NCBI RefSeq assembly: GCF_049310885.1
Contig: NZ_JBMDYO010000003.1
Span: 186,001-250,000 of the forward strand
DNA: 64,000 bases
Direction of reading: 5' to 3'
From: CAYZJV01 sp049310885
GTDB taxonomy: Bacteria > Spirochaetota > Spirochaetia > Sphaerochaetales > Sphaerochaetaceae
Shown: positions 42,840 through 51,146 of the stretch, piece by piece
Numbering within the stretch: the stretch's first letter is position 1
Layout: each line of letters begins with the position of its first letter
Translations under genes and position numbers: made by a program
Notes under the pieces: model-generated
Seen by the model: the letters and a program-made list of their open reading frames with translations, nothing else
What the model was told of the DNA's origin: nothing
The model's database searches: none

Positions 42840-43672
42840 AGATCACCAAACTTTTTATAAACTTCTTCTATTGGAAGACCTTCCCTTATCAATTCTCTCT
42901 CTTTTTCTTCGAAAGTGAATATCTCCTCTGCTTTTAGCAAGACCTCGTCGACTAGTGGGCTTGGGATTATTTGTAGACCATCATCATCACCGAAAATAAA
43001 ATCGTTGGGATTTACTGTAACATAGTAACGGAGATGGCCAGGCATATAGATTGGAACATTCACATCGATTACTCTCCATCCCCCATATGCATTTGGTGTC
43101 GTACCATATGTGAAGTAAGGAAAATCGTTGATACTTAGAATATATTTTGCATCACGCGTCATTCCTGAATTCACAACTCCGACACATCCTCTAGATTTTG
43201 CTAATCGACAACTCATTTCTCCAAATTGCGCAGCCTGTCTATCTCCTCCGGTATCAAACACTAAAACAGAACCCGGGAAGACAGCCTCATGCATTAATTT
43301 CTGCGGAGAACTATACTTTTCCCATTCTTTAATTCTTCTATTTTTTTCTTTTATTGATAAATGAGTTTCAGGAGCAAGGGAGTGCCATTTGATTGGGAGG
43401 CATCTTCCTGCAATTACATCATGTTCTCTTAATGGTTTAATCGTGTGCGCAATTATGGTATCAACTACACCACAAAGAAAAAGAGCATCACAAACGCACC
43501 CCCCATACAATCTTTTAAAGCGATTGATACGTTCGATATCACTTATTTCCAATTTACGAGGTTGTTCAGTCTTTTTCGGTATTTTTATAGGATAATCCTG
43601 CTGTGATACCTCCCCTGTAAAAAAGGGGAGTTTTCTTTCAGGTAAAATTTCTTTCTCGGATTGATTTTTCAT
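42836..43672 (-). CDS. RraA-like class II pyruvate aldolase family protein
   Basis: 278 residues. GGDRQAAQFGEMSCRLAKSR and VVNSGMTRDAKYI carry the metal and substrate residues of the RraA/HMG-aldolase family; FGDDDGLQIIPSPLVDEVL follows. An N-terminal extension of roughly 70 residues and the C-terminal helix (ELIREGLPIEEVYKKFG) make it longer than RraA itself. Such proteins cleave 4-hydroxy-2-keto acids to pyruvate plus an aldehyde or keto acid, or decarboxylate. It would act on the product of the neighbouring dehydratase. Start ATG 43672 follows AAGGAA; the longer frame overlaps the permease gene. Confidence 0.82.
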   Translation of the reverse strand: MKNQSEKEILPERKLPFFTGEVSQQDYPIKIPKKTEQPRKLEISDIERINRFKRLYGGCVCDALFLCGVVDTIIAHTIKPLREHDVIAGRCLPIKWHSLAPETHLSIKEKNRRIKEWEKYSSPQKLMHEAVFPGSVLVFDTGGDRQAAQFGEMSCRLAKSRGCVGVVNSGMTRDAKYILSINDFPYFTYGTTPNAYGGWRVIDVNVPIYMPGHLRYYVTVNPNDFIFGDDDGLQIIPSPLVDEVLLKAEEIFTFEEKERELIREGLPIEEVYKKFGDL

Positions 43673-43692
43673 ATCGGTAGAATTTCCTTTTT

Positions 43693-44526
43693 TTATTTGA
43701 CAGAGCCTGTAGAGAGTCCAGCAATGAAGTGCTTTTGTAATGCAAAGAAGAGTGCAACAATTGGAATTGTCATTGTTACAGATGCTGCCATAAGAGCTCC
43801 CCAATCTGTATCAAATTCTTTAGTAAATTCTGCTAACCCAATAGGTAATGTTTTAACTGTTGTATCTTGAGCAAAGCTTAATGCGAATAAAAATTCATTC
43901 CAGGATGTCACAAAACAATAAATAATTGTTGCGACGATACCAGGTAAAGACACTGGTATTACTATTGAAAAGAGAATTCTCAGTCTACTTGCTCCGTCAA
44001 GTTGCGCACACTCTTCCATTTCAACTGGGATATTTACAAAGTAGCTTGTAAGCATCCAGACGCTAAGCGGTAAGGTAAGTATTAAATAGGTGAGAATGAG
44101 TCCTAGATAGGTATTGATTAGTCCTAAAATTCTTAATGTTATGAATAACGGAACAATAATAGCTGCTGTAGGAATCATTTGACTTGTGAGTATTGCTAAT
44201 TTTAGGGATTTTTTACCGATAAAATTAAAACGAGAAAATCCATAAGCCGCCAAAATTGCAATAACTAATGCAATCCCTGTTGCTCCAGCCGCTATTACCA
44301 TACTATTTAGAAAGTAACGAGGAATATTGGAAGCAGTAAATACTGTCGAATAATGGGAAAGCGTTGCTGCTCCTGGGAGAAAGGATGGAGGGATAGCGTA
44401 GAGCTCAATTTTTGGTTTGATAGAAGATATCAACATCCATAAAAATGGGAAAACGGCAAATATTGCGATTATTATCAAAAAAAAGACGGAAAGAATCCTT
44501 AGAGGTTTACTATCTTTATGCTTCAT
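43693..44526 (-). CDS. CUT1-type sugar ABC transporter permease (MalG-like)
   Basis: 277 residues, about six membrane segments, with the EAA loop near residue 183 (EMEECAQLDGASRLRILFSI) and the start RILSVFFLIIIAIFAVFPF. It pairs with the MalF-like permease three bases upstream. The operon contains no ATPase gene; importers of this class often share one encoded elsewhere, such as an MsmX-type protein. Confidence 0.92.
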   Translation of the reverse strand: MKHKDSKPLRILSVFFLIIIAIFAVFPFLWMLISSIKPKIELYAIPPSFLPGAATLSHYSTVFTASNIPRYFLNSMVIAAGATGIALVIAILAAYGFSRFNFIGKKSLKLAILTSQMIPTAAIIVPLFITLRILGLINTYLGLILTYLILTLPLSVWMLTSYFVNIPVEMEECAQLDGASRLRILFSIVIPVSLPGIVATIIYCFVTSWNEFLFALSFAQDTTVKTLPIGLAEFTKEFDTDWGALMAASVTMTIPIVALFFALQKHFIAGLSTGSVK

Positions 44527-44529
44527 AGA

Positions 44530-45402
44530 CTATCTTGCATCCTTTTCTGTTAGAGTTCTCATATACATTACAATAATTATCAATAATACAAAGAATAAGA
44601 TGATCGACTCGGCTGCAGCTTTATTCAAGTTATAATATTGGAAGGTCTGTTGAAATATATGGATGGGTAGAATCATGGAGAGGTTTGCTGGTCCACCTCC
44701 GGTCATGGTATAAATCAAGGTAATCGAGTTGAACCCCCAGATAGTCAAAAGCAACAGCAGTGTAGTTAAGATTGGTCGTAATTGTGGGATGGTAATGTAC
44801 CATAGTTTCTGAAGAAGAGACGCCCCATCGACATCAGCAGCCTCAAAAAGACTTTGTTCGATCCCTTTTAATCCAGCTAGAACCATTACTGCTACGAAGG
44901 GGAACATTTTCCAAACATTAACAAGAATTAGAGCTGGCATGACTAAGCCAGGCATTGCTAGTGGTCCTCTATCAGATAGTATTCCAAGTTCCATGAAAAT
45001 ATGGCTAATAATTCCATAGTCGCTATGATACATCCAAGCCCAGGTGGTTGCTGCAACTGCACCGGGAATTACCCAGGGGATTAGTACAGCGCTTCTAGCA
45101 ACTCCTTTTCCTTTAAATTCACGGTTTAGCAAGATCCCTGCCAAAGTTCCTATAATCAATTGGCCAATTACTGAGGCTCCTACATATAAAAGGGAGTTGA
45201 TGATGCTAAACACAGCTGTATCGTCTGCGAACACTGATTTGAAATTGTCCAAACCTACGAATTTATTACTGCTATTAGTGAAACTAAGAATTGTATTTGA
45301 AATTATTGGATATGTAACAAACAGAAGTAAAAATATCAGTACTGGTAATACAAATCCAAATCCTGAGAATCGTCTTTTTAGTACATTTTTCCATACAGTC
45401 AT
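44530..45402 (-). CDS. CUT1-type sugar ABC transporter permease (MalF-like)
   Basis: 290 residues, six predicted membrane segments, EAA-type loop in EQSLFEAADVDGASLLQKLW, and the usual YPIISNTILSFTN near the first segment. It forms the channel with the MalG-like protein. It lies 59 bases after the binding-protein gene, with a perfect palindromic terminator in between. Confidence 0.92.
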   Translation of the reverse strand: MTVWKNVLKRRFSGFGFVLPVLIFLLLFVTYPIISNTILSFTNSSNKFVGLDNFKSVFADDTAVFSIINSLLYVGASVIGQLIIGTLAGILLNREFKGKGVARSAVLIPWVIPGAVAATTWAWMYHSDYGIISHIFMELGILSDRGPLAMPGLVMPALILVNVWKMFPFVAVMVLAGLKGIEQSLFEAADVDGASLLQKLWYITIPQLRPILTTLLLLLTIWGFNSITLIYTMTGGGPANLSMILPIHIFQQTFQYYNLNKAAAESIILFFVLLIIIVMYMRTLTEKDAR

Positions 45403-45416
45403 GAGTGATTATCTCC

Positions 45417-45448
45417 AAAAAAGACAGGAGGAGATATCTCCTCCTGTC
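45417..45448 (-). terminator. Perfect 26-bp palindromic terminator between binding protein and permease genes
   Basis: The arms GACAGGAGGAGAT (45423-45435) and ATCTCCTCCTGTC (45436-45448) are exactly complementary. On the minus strand the hairpin is followed by TTTTTT (45422-45417). It should cut permease expression relative to the binding protein. Confidence 0.85.
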
Positions 45449-45461
45449 GTAAGATGTTGGA

Positions 45462-46721
45462 CTATAGAAGTTGATTGATTTTCTTTGCTGCATCATCCAT
45501 TGCAGGTTGGACTTCCTTTGCTCCCAACAATATTTGCTGTATTTCTGTAAAAATGACATTCACAATCTCAGGCCACTGGGTCAAAGTCGGTTGCATTCGT
45601 GCAAACGGCAACATATCCTTGAATGGTTGCAAGATTGGATCTTGGAATCTTTCAGCTTCAAGAGCTGAATATCGAGCTGGGAAGGTATCAGTAAAGAAAG
45701 CCATATTCTCAGGTTCTGTCAAGAAATCAAGGAATTTATAGGCTGCTTCTCTATTTTCAACCCCTTTGGGAACTGTATAGTTCCATCCACCAATGATAAC
45801 AGCAGGATCTTTTCCTTTGGGTGCCGGTATTAGTCCTGTACCAACGTCAATACCTGCATCATAGATATTAGGCAGAGCATATGACCCCTGTTGCATCATA
45901 GCATTCACATTCTGCTCAAAAAGACGTCGAATTCCCGTTCCATCATTTTCCAATGTGGATGGAGGAGATACTTTATACTTATTTAGATAATCGGTGTATC
46001 GACGTACAGCTTCAACGGCTTCTTTCTCATTGATAATGGATTTGGATCCATCGGCAGAGATGACATCGCCACCGTTCATCCAGATCATTGGAAGTACTAG
46101 GAATATTGTGTTCTGTTTTTCACCACCACCCGTAATTGCATAACCGTATTGTCGTTTTGCAGGATCAGTCAACTTTTGTGCATATTCAAGTAATTCGTCC
46201 CAATCTTTTGGTGGTCTGTTTGGATCAAGACCTGCTGCTCGGAATAAGTCTTTGTTGTAGATGAATCCGTGTGTTTCCATACGATATGGAACACCATAGA
46301 CGGCACCGTCTAAAGTAGCTGTATCGACAGCTGCTTGGATATAGTCATCCGCTGGGAATCCTGATCGGCTATAATAGTCGTCCATATTAGAGAGATACCC
46401 TTGCTTAGCAAATGGAATTGTCCAGCCATTTGGAACTGCTAAAACATCTGGAACAGCACCAGTTCTGAATGCAACTAACATTTTCGTTTCCATTCCATCC
46501 CCAACAAAGGCTTCAACATTCACCTTGTAGCCAGGATTCTCTTGTTCGAATTTTTTCGCTAGTTCAGTTCCGCGAGGTTCGTTCCAGTTTCCGAACCACC
46601 ATGTGATTTCTGTAACAGCTTCTTTTCCTGGGGTCTCAGCTTTCTCCTCGGCTCCTGCAGCCCAGATGAAACCTGTTGCTAAAATTAGCATTACCACAAG
46701 CAGTGTAATTTTTGTTTTCAT
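45462..46721 (-). CDS. CUT1-type extracellular sugar-binding protein (family 1)
   Basis: 419 residues. The signal peptide runs to FIWAAGAEEKAE, in the style of the other binding proteins here. The mature part has EITWWFGNWNEPRGTELAKKF, GAVPDVLAVPNGWTIPF and WDELLEYAQKL, typical of MalE-like receptors for oligosaccharides or glycosides. AAGGAGGAG precedes the ATG. With a GH1 glycosidase in the divergent unit, a beta-glucoside is a reasonable ligand guess. Confidence 0.9.
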   Translation of the reverse strand: MKTKITLLVVMLILATGFIWAAGAEEKAETPGKEAVTEITWWFGNWNEPRGTELAKKFEQENPGYKVNVEAFVGDGMETKMLVAFRTGAVPDVLAVPNGWTIPFAKQGYLSNMDDYYSRSGFPADDYIQAAVDTATLDGAVYGVPYRMETHGFIYNKDLFRAAGLDPNRPPKDWDELLEYAQKLTDPAKRQYGYAITGGGEKQNTIFLVLPMIWMNGGDVISADGSKSIINEKEAVEAVRRYTDYLNKYKVSPPSTLENDGTGIRRLFEQNVNAMMQQGSYALPNIYDAGIDVGTGLIPAPKGKDPAVIIGGWNYTVPKGVENREAAYKFLDFLTEPENMAFFTDTFPARYSALEAERFQDPILQPFKDMLPFARMQPTLTQWPEIVNVIFTEIQQILLGAKEVQPAMDDAAKKINQLL

Positions 46722-46758
46722 ACTGCTCCTCCTTTAAAAAGTCATAAAACTTATAAAT

Positions 46759-46787
46759 ATAGTAGTATGGCTGTTGCTGCAAGTCAA
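46759..46787 (-). promoter_or_regulatory. Promoter of the CUT1 importer operon
   Basis: On the minus strand TTGACT (46787-46782) and TACTAT (46764-46759) are 17 bases apart. The remaining gap up to 46931 is AT-rich, with nothing else I can support. Confidence 0.6.
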
Positions 46788-46931
46788 TAAAATAAATCAC
46801 AATAATTTCAGGAAAAAATAAAGAAATTTCAGAAAAGAGATCATATTGTAGGCAAATAGTTAGATGAAATATGACGAAGAGCATGACTTTTGGAGGAGGT
46901 TTCCTGTTTTTACTGGGATTTTTGTGAATGG

Positions 46932-47981
46932 TTAAGAATGGGCTCTGCCTGAAGACTCGCGTACAATTAAGGGACTTTCGAGCATATAGTACTCGTTTAA
47001 AGCTGTACTTTGGCTATCTCTTAGTCTAAGAATAATTTGTACCGCTAAACGGCCCATACGTTGCTTAGGTATCGCAACAGTGGTAAGTGGTGGATTTGCA
47101 TGTGCTGCCATAGAAATATCATCAAAGCCAACAACAGAGACGTCTTTTGGGATACTTAGGTTCGAAGAACGAGCCGCATGAAGAGCTCCCAGTGCAACCA
47201 TGTCGCTCGAACATATTATTGCAGTAGGACGCTTTGAAGTCGGGTAGGAAAGTAATTGCTTTGTAGCCTGGAACCCCCAGTCAATAGTAGGAGGACCTTC
47301 AAGAAGTGCATTTTCATCAATTGAAAGTCCTGCTGATTCAAGTGTGGATTGTACACCTAGTAATTTTTCAACTACAACTGGAGATCTGCCATCAGGTGTG
47401 TAGAGTGCTCCAGCCAAGAACGCGAATCGTTTGTGCTGTAGATCAATAAGATGTTGAGTGACCATTTTTATCGACTCAGCGTAATTGATTTTTATAGTTG
47501 GTATGCTAAGAGTTGAATTTTCCCATGGGTGAAGAACAACAAGTGGCTTATGAAAGTCTCTGTGGAATTTTTCTAAATCGGAGTTGGAGAATATCCCCGC
47601 AATAATAACCAGTCCTGCTACTGATGGGTCACGTTTGATCCACTTCCAATATGCAGAATTTGGATTCTGTGTTTCGGTGATATTTAGTACATGTACTACA
47701 TACCCGTGCCGAGAAGCTTCAGAGACGGCGCCATGGATTATTTCTGGAAAGTATGGGTTCATATCATCCGGTATTGCTAGGTACAAGGCCCAAGCGCCGA
47801 TATGTTGTCTGCGGGAAACTTTTGGTCTACCCAACTCATCAATTGCAGCATTTACCTTCTGTTTAACCTTAGTACTAACTGGTTCAATATTATTTAATAC
47901 TCTTGAGACTGATGAAACAGAAACATGGGCATATTCCGCAATAGTTTTCAAGTCTGGGGTTGAGTCTACCTTTCTTGACAT
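46932..47981 (-). CDS. LacI-family transcriptional regulator
   Basis: 349 residues. The helix-turn-helix is LKTIAEYAHVSVSSVSRVLN, then a hinge and an effector domain (GAWALYLAIPDDMNPYFP onward, with FDDISMAAHANPPLTT near the end). GGGAGG lies just before the ATG. It is encoded between the importer operon and the divergent glycosidase operon and is the natural regulator of both. A candidate operator is the palindrome at 48089-48103. Confidence 0.9.
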   Translation of the reverse strand: MSRKVDSTPDLKTIAEYAHVSVSSVSRVLNNIEPVSTKVKQKVNAAIDELGRPKVSRRQHIGAWALYLAIPDDMNPYFPEIIHGAVSEASRHGYVVHVLNITETQNPNSAYWKWIKRDPSVAGLVIIAGIFSNSDLEKFHRDFHKPLVVLHPWENSTLSIPTIKINYAESIKMVTQHLIDLQHKRFAFLAGALYTPDGRSPVVVEKLLGVQSTLESAGLSIDENALLEGPPTIDWGFQATKQLLSYPTSKRPTAIICSSDMVALGALHAARSSNLSIPKDVSVVGFDDISMAAHANPPLTTVAIPKQRMGRLAVQIILRLRDSQSTALNEYYMLESPLIVRESSGRAHS

Positions 47982-48088
47982 TTGGCCTCCCGAAATATCT
48001 AGGCTGTAACAATCATACTATGTTTCAACTAAATTTTCAAATGAAATAATAGATGCAGTGAAAGAGGTTGAAAAGAATATGAAATTTT

Positions 48089-48103
48089 CAATTAATTTAA
48101 TTG
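48089..48103. promoter_or_regulatory. Palindrome upstream of the beta-glucosidase promoter
   Basis: CAATTAATTTAATTG: 7-bp arms around a central T. AT-rich and without the central CG of classic LacI sites, so an operator role is only possible. Confidence 0.35.
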
Positions 48104-48120
48104 CAAAACCATAGAAGGTC

Positions 48121-48150
48121 TTGTAGAATTCTTTTCAAGGAAATTAATAC
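48121..48150 (+). promoter_or_regulatory. Promoter of the beta-glucosidase operon
   Basis: TTGTAG (48121-48126), an 18-base spacer and TAATAC (48145-48150), about 29 bases before the ATG. Confidence 0.5.
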
Positions 48151-48178
48151 TGTTATCTAGATGATAAAAGGAGTTGAT

Positions 48179-49546
48179 ATGGGATTTTCAAAGAATTTTA
48201 TCTGGGGGGCCTCTACTGCGTCCTATCAAATAGAAGGAGCTTGGAACGAAGATGGTAAGGGATTGTCAACATGGGATATGTTTACTAGTCGACCTAATGC
48301 AATATTTAAAAACCATAATGGGAAAGAAGCGTGTGACCATTATCATAGATATTTAGAAGATATCGAGATAATGAAAAAAATTGGATTAAAGGGATATAGA
48401 TTTTCTTTCTCATGGCCTCGCATTATTCCCGAGGGTGTAGGAGAGGTTAATGAGAAGGGATTGGATTTCTACGATCGATTGGTTGATGCTTTGTTAGAGG
48501 CTGATATTTGTCCTTATCCCACTATTTATCATTGGGATTATCCGCTCAATCTATATAAAAAGGGTGGATGGTTGAATAGTGATAGTTCCAACTGGTTTGC
48601 AGAGTATACAAGAGTTTTAGCAGATCGATTCACTGATCGAATCGAACACTGGATGACTATCAATGAACCTCAAGTTTTTACATGGGCAGGTCATAAGGAA
48701 GGGCGACACGCTCCAGGACTCAAACTCGATACGGAGAGTCTAGTCTGTGTTGCACACAATGTACTTTTGTCCCACGGAAAAGCTGTACAGACTTTAAGAA
48801 GTCGGACAAAAAGAAATTTAAAAATTGGGATGGCTCCGGAAGGAATTGTGAAGATCCCCGCTACTAATTCTCCTCAAGATATTGAGGCTGCAAGGCAAGC
48901 TACCTTTTCGATGGACAGTGATTATTTACGAATAAATACCTGGTGGATGGATCCTGTTTTTCTTGGGCACTATCCAACTGATGGTTTGGAATTATTAAAA
49001 GAAAAGGGTCCCGTAATCAATGATGGAGACATGGAAATTATAAATCAACCGTTGGATTTTTTTGGTTTCAATAATTATTTTTCGGAAGTCGTACAGCATG
49101 GCAAGGAGGGGAATATTCAAATTATTTCCCAACCTCCAGGGTCTCCTAGAACCGCTTATCAGTGGGATATTACCCCATCAGCCCTTTACTGGGGAACAAA
49201 GTTTTTCTACGAAAGATATGGAAAACCCATAATTATAACTGAGAATGGATTGTCAAATCTTGATTGGGTATCAGTTGATGGCCAGGTTCACGATCCGCAG
49301 CGTATTGATTTTTTGACGAGATATCTAGTTGAACTTGAGAAGATTATTGAAGAGGGCATACCTGTTCTTGGTTACTTCCAGTGGACTTTGATGGATAACT
49401 TCGAATGGGGAGCTGGGTATCGGGAGCGTTTTGGATTGGTTCATGTTGATTACGAAACACAGAAACGAACTCTGAAGGATTCTGCTAAGTGGTATGCACG
49501 TGTTATTTCAGAGAATGGAGCAAATTTAACGAAGAATTTAAATTAA
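48179..49546 (+). CDS. Family GH1 beta-glucosidase/6-phospho-beta-glucosidase
   Basis: 455 residues, the full family length. The N-terminal signature is FIWGASTASYQIEGAWNEDG, the acid/base glutamate Glu163 is in TINEPQ, and the nucleophile Glu355 is in ITENGLS. There is no signal peptide, so it acts in the cytoplasm on imported glycoside. The cognate importer is an ABC rather than a PTS system, which favours an unphosphorylated beta-glucoside. AAAGGAG precedes ATG 48179; the ATG 18 bases upstream overlaps it. Confidence 0.92.
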   Translation: MGFSKNFIWGASTASYQIEGAWNEDGKGLSTWDMFTSRPNAIFKNHNGKEACDHYHRYLEDIEIMKKIGLKGYRFSFSWPRIIPEGVGEVNEKGLDFYDRLVDALLEADICPYPTIYHWDYPLNLYKKGGWLNSDSSNWFAEYTRVLADRFTDRIEHWMTINEPQVFTWAGHKEGRHAPGLKLDTESLVCVAHNVLLSHGKAVQTLRSRTKRNLKIGMAPEGIVKIPATNSPQDIEAARQATFSMDSDYLRINTWWMDPVFLGHYPTDGLELLKEKGPVINDGDMEIINQPLDFFGFNNYFSEVVQHGKEGNIQIISQPPGSPRTAYQWDITPSALYWGTKFFYERYGKPIIITENGLSNLDWVSVDGQVHDPQRIDFLTRYLVELEKIIEEGIPVLGYFQWTLMDNFEWGAGYRERFGLVHVDYETQKRTLKDSAKWYARVISENGANLTKNLN

Positions 49547-49564
49547 ACTAGAAAGGAGATTTTG

Positions 49565-49996
49565 ATGAACAGACAAGAACTAGTATACGACCATGTTGCA
49601 ATAACAGTTTCCGACATGAAGCGGAGTATTAAATTTTATAGAGATATTCTTGGTTTCTCAGTAATGGGAAAATTAGTCCTACAAGATGGAAATTTTCTTA
49701 TCGTATACCTAAAAACTAAGAATGGGGCGATTGTTGAGTTATTTGAATATACAGAGAAAGGGAAACCGCTTCCTGCTGTTTTGGATGACCATGATTTTGG
49801 GTATAAACATATGTGTTTTTCTGTTGATGATGTTGATTCTTATGCTTCCTACTTGAAATCTCATGATGTAAAATTCCTGGTTGAGCCAAAAAATGCATCA
49901 ACTACACCTCTGCGCTTAGCTTTTTTTCAAGATCCTGATGGAAATAAAATTGAAATTACCGCTGGGAATCTCGAACTTCTTCCCTATGAGGATTGA
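49565..49996 (+). CDS. VOC (glyoxalase/bleomycin-resistance) superfamily protein
   Basis: 143 residues, two beta-alpha-beta-beta-beta modules. DHVAITVSDMKRSIKFYRDIL begins the first; KHMCFSVDDVDSYASYL and FFQDPDGNKIEITAG the second. Metal-ligand candidates are His in YDHVAI, Glu in IVELFEY, His in KHMCF and Glu in KIEITA. VOC proteins include isomerases, epimerases, lyases and dioxygenases. In this operon it may act on an aglycone or keto-sugar from the glycosidase or dehydrogenase step; function unknown. Confidence 0.83.
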   Translation: MNRQELVYDHVAITVSDMKRSIKFYRDILGFSVMGKLVLQDGNFLIVYLKTKNGAIVELFEYTEKGKPLPAVLDDHDFGYKHMCFSVDDVDSYASYLKSHDVKFLVEPKNASTTPLRLAFFQDPDGNKIEITAGNLELLPYED

Positions 49997-50018
49997 ATGA
50001 CCTATAGGAGTTAAGACA

Positions 50019-51074
50019 ATGAACATTGGAATTATTGGTGGAGGAATGATCGGCCAAAAACACATAGAAAATATCTTGAAAGATGGTCGAGCAAAAGTAA
50101 CATGGATCTGTACTCTTCCTCCACCAATGGTGAAAAGCCTTCAGGAAAAGTTTGATATCCCCTCTGGTTCAACCAACTATGAAGATATGTTGGATGATTC
50201 TGATGTAGATAGCGTGATTATCGCTTCACCTCCTCACTTGCATTGTGAACATGCGATTGCAGCGTTGCAAGCAGGAAAGCATGTCATGATTGAAAAACCG
50301 CTAGCATTATCTATAAAGGATGTACAGAATATTATTAACGTTACCATAGATAATTCAAAATTAGTGGTGCTCTCTGCTGCTGCTCGTCATAGCCGGGTTC
50401 AACCCAAATTTCATTTTATCAAAAAATTAATTGATGAGGGAAAGATAGGAAAAGTCTATCATATCCATCACCAAGTGTTGAGGAATGGAAAACGTTATGG
50501 GATTGAATATAATCCAGAGGCAACATGGAGTCTATCAAGGGTCAATGCAGGAGGTGGTCCAATGATAGACTGGGGTGTATATGATCTTTCATTTCATCTG
50601 GGATTGCTTGAAGATGATTTGGAATTAGAACAAATTGTCAACTCAACATTTAATGGAACCGATATCGCAAGGAATTATTATCCAGATTTTGATGTTGAAG
50701 AGCATGGTGCTGCTTTCTTTAAATTCAAATCAGGTGTTTCCTATTATTATGAAAGGGCTACAAATGCGCATGCGGAAAAGCTAAACCAAACAATAATCCA
50801 TGGCTCTAATGGTGCTTTGGTATTTGATTATCTTTCATGGGGAAATCCAGAAGTGATTCTTTCAAAAACCACTTATGGGGAAAAAGAAACCTTACATATT
50901 GAAAGGTTTTCTGTCCCACTTCCAGAAATGCAGGATGATCATTATGCAATAATTTCTCATTTTATTGATTGTGTGATTGATGGGGAAAAGCCACTACTCA
51001 CTCCTGCACAAGAATTTCTACATATGAAAATCATCAATCAACTTATCAAGAATCCTCCACAATATTTAAGATAA
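50019..51074 (+). CDS. Gfo/Idh/MocA family dehydrogenase
   Basis: 351 residues. The start IGIIGGGMIGQKHIENIL gives the NAD site, EKPLALS is the lysine region, and GGGPMIDWGVYDLSFHLGLL is the substrate-site segment. It forms a unit with the GH1 and VOC genes (gaps of 18 and 22 bases). Such dehydrogenases oxidise a sugar or glycoside hydroxyl, which can make the glycosidic bond labile to elimination; that role here is speculative. It is the last plus-strand gene before the right 70-bp repeat. Confidence 0.85.
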   Translation: MNIGIIGGGMIGQKHIENILKDGRAKVTWICTLPPPMVKSLQEKFDIPSGSTNYEDMLDDSDVDSVIIASPPHLHCEHAIAALQAGKHVMIEKPLALSIKDVQNIINVTIDNSKLVVLSAAARHSRVQPKFHFIKKLIDEGKIGKVYHIHHQVLRNGKRYGIEYNPEATWSLSRVNAGGGPMIDWGVYDLSFHLGLLEDDLELEQIVNSTFNGTDIARNYYPDFDVEEHGAAFFKFKSGVSYYYERATNAHAEKLNQTIIHGSNGALVFDYLSWGNPEVILSKTTYGEKETLHIERFSVPLPEMQDDHYAIISHFIDCVIDGEKPLLTPAQEFLHMKIINQLIKNPPQYLR

Positions 51075-51098
51075 GAATAGTATTTAAGCGTAGCAAAT

Positions 51099-51146
51099 AA
51101 AAAACTGGAACCATATTAACCTTCTCTGTTGGAGGCTAATATGGTT
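51099..51146 (-). terminator. Terminator overlapping the stop codon of the response-regulator gene
   Basis: AACCATATTA (51109-51118) and TAATATGGTT (51137-51146) are 10-bp arms with an 18-base loop; the minus strand continues to TTTTTT (51104-51099). The TAG stop of the regulator lies inside the stem. Confidence 0.75.
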
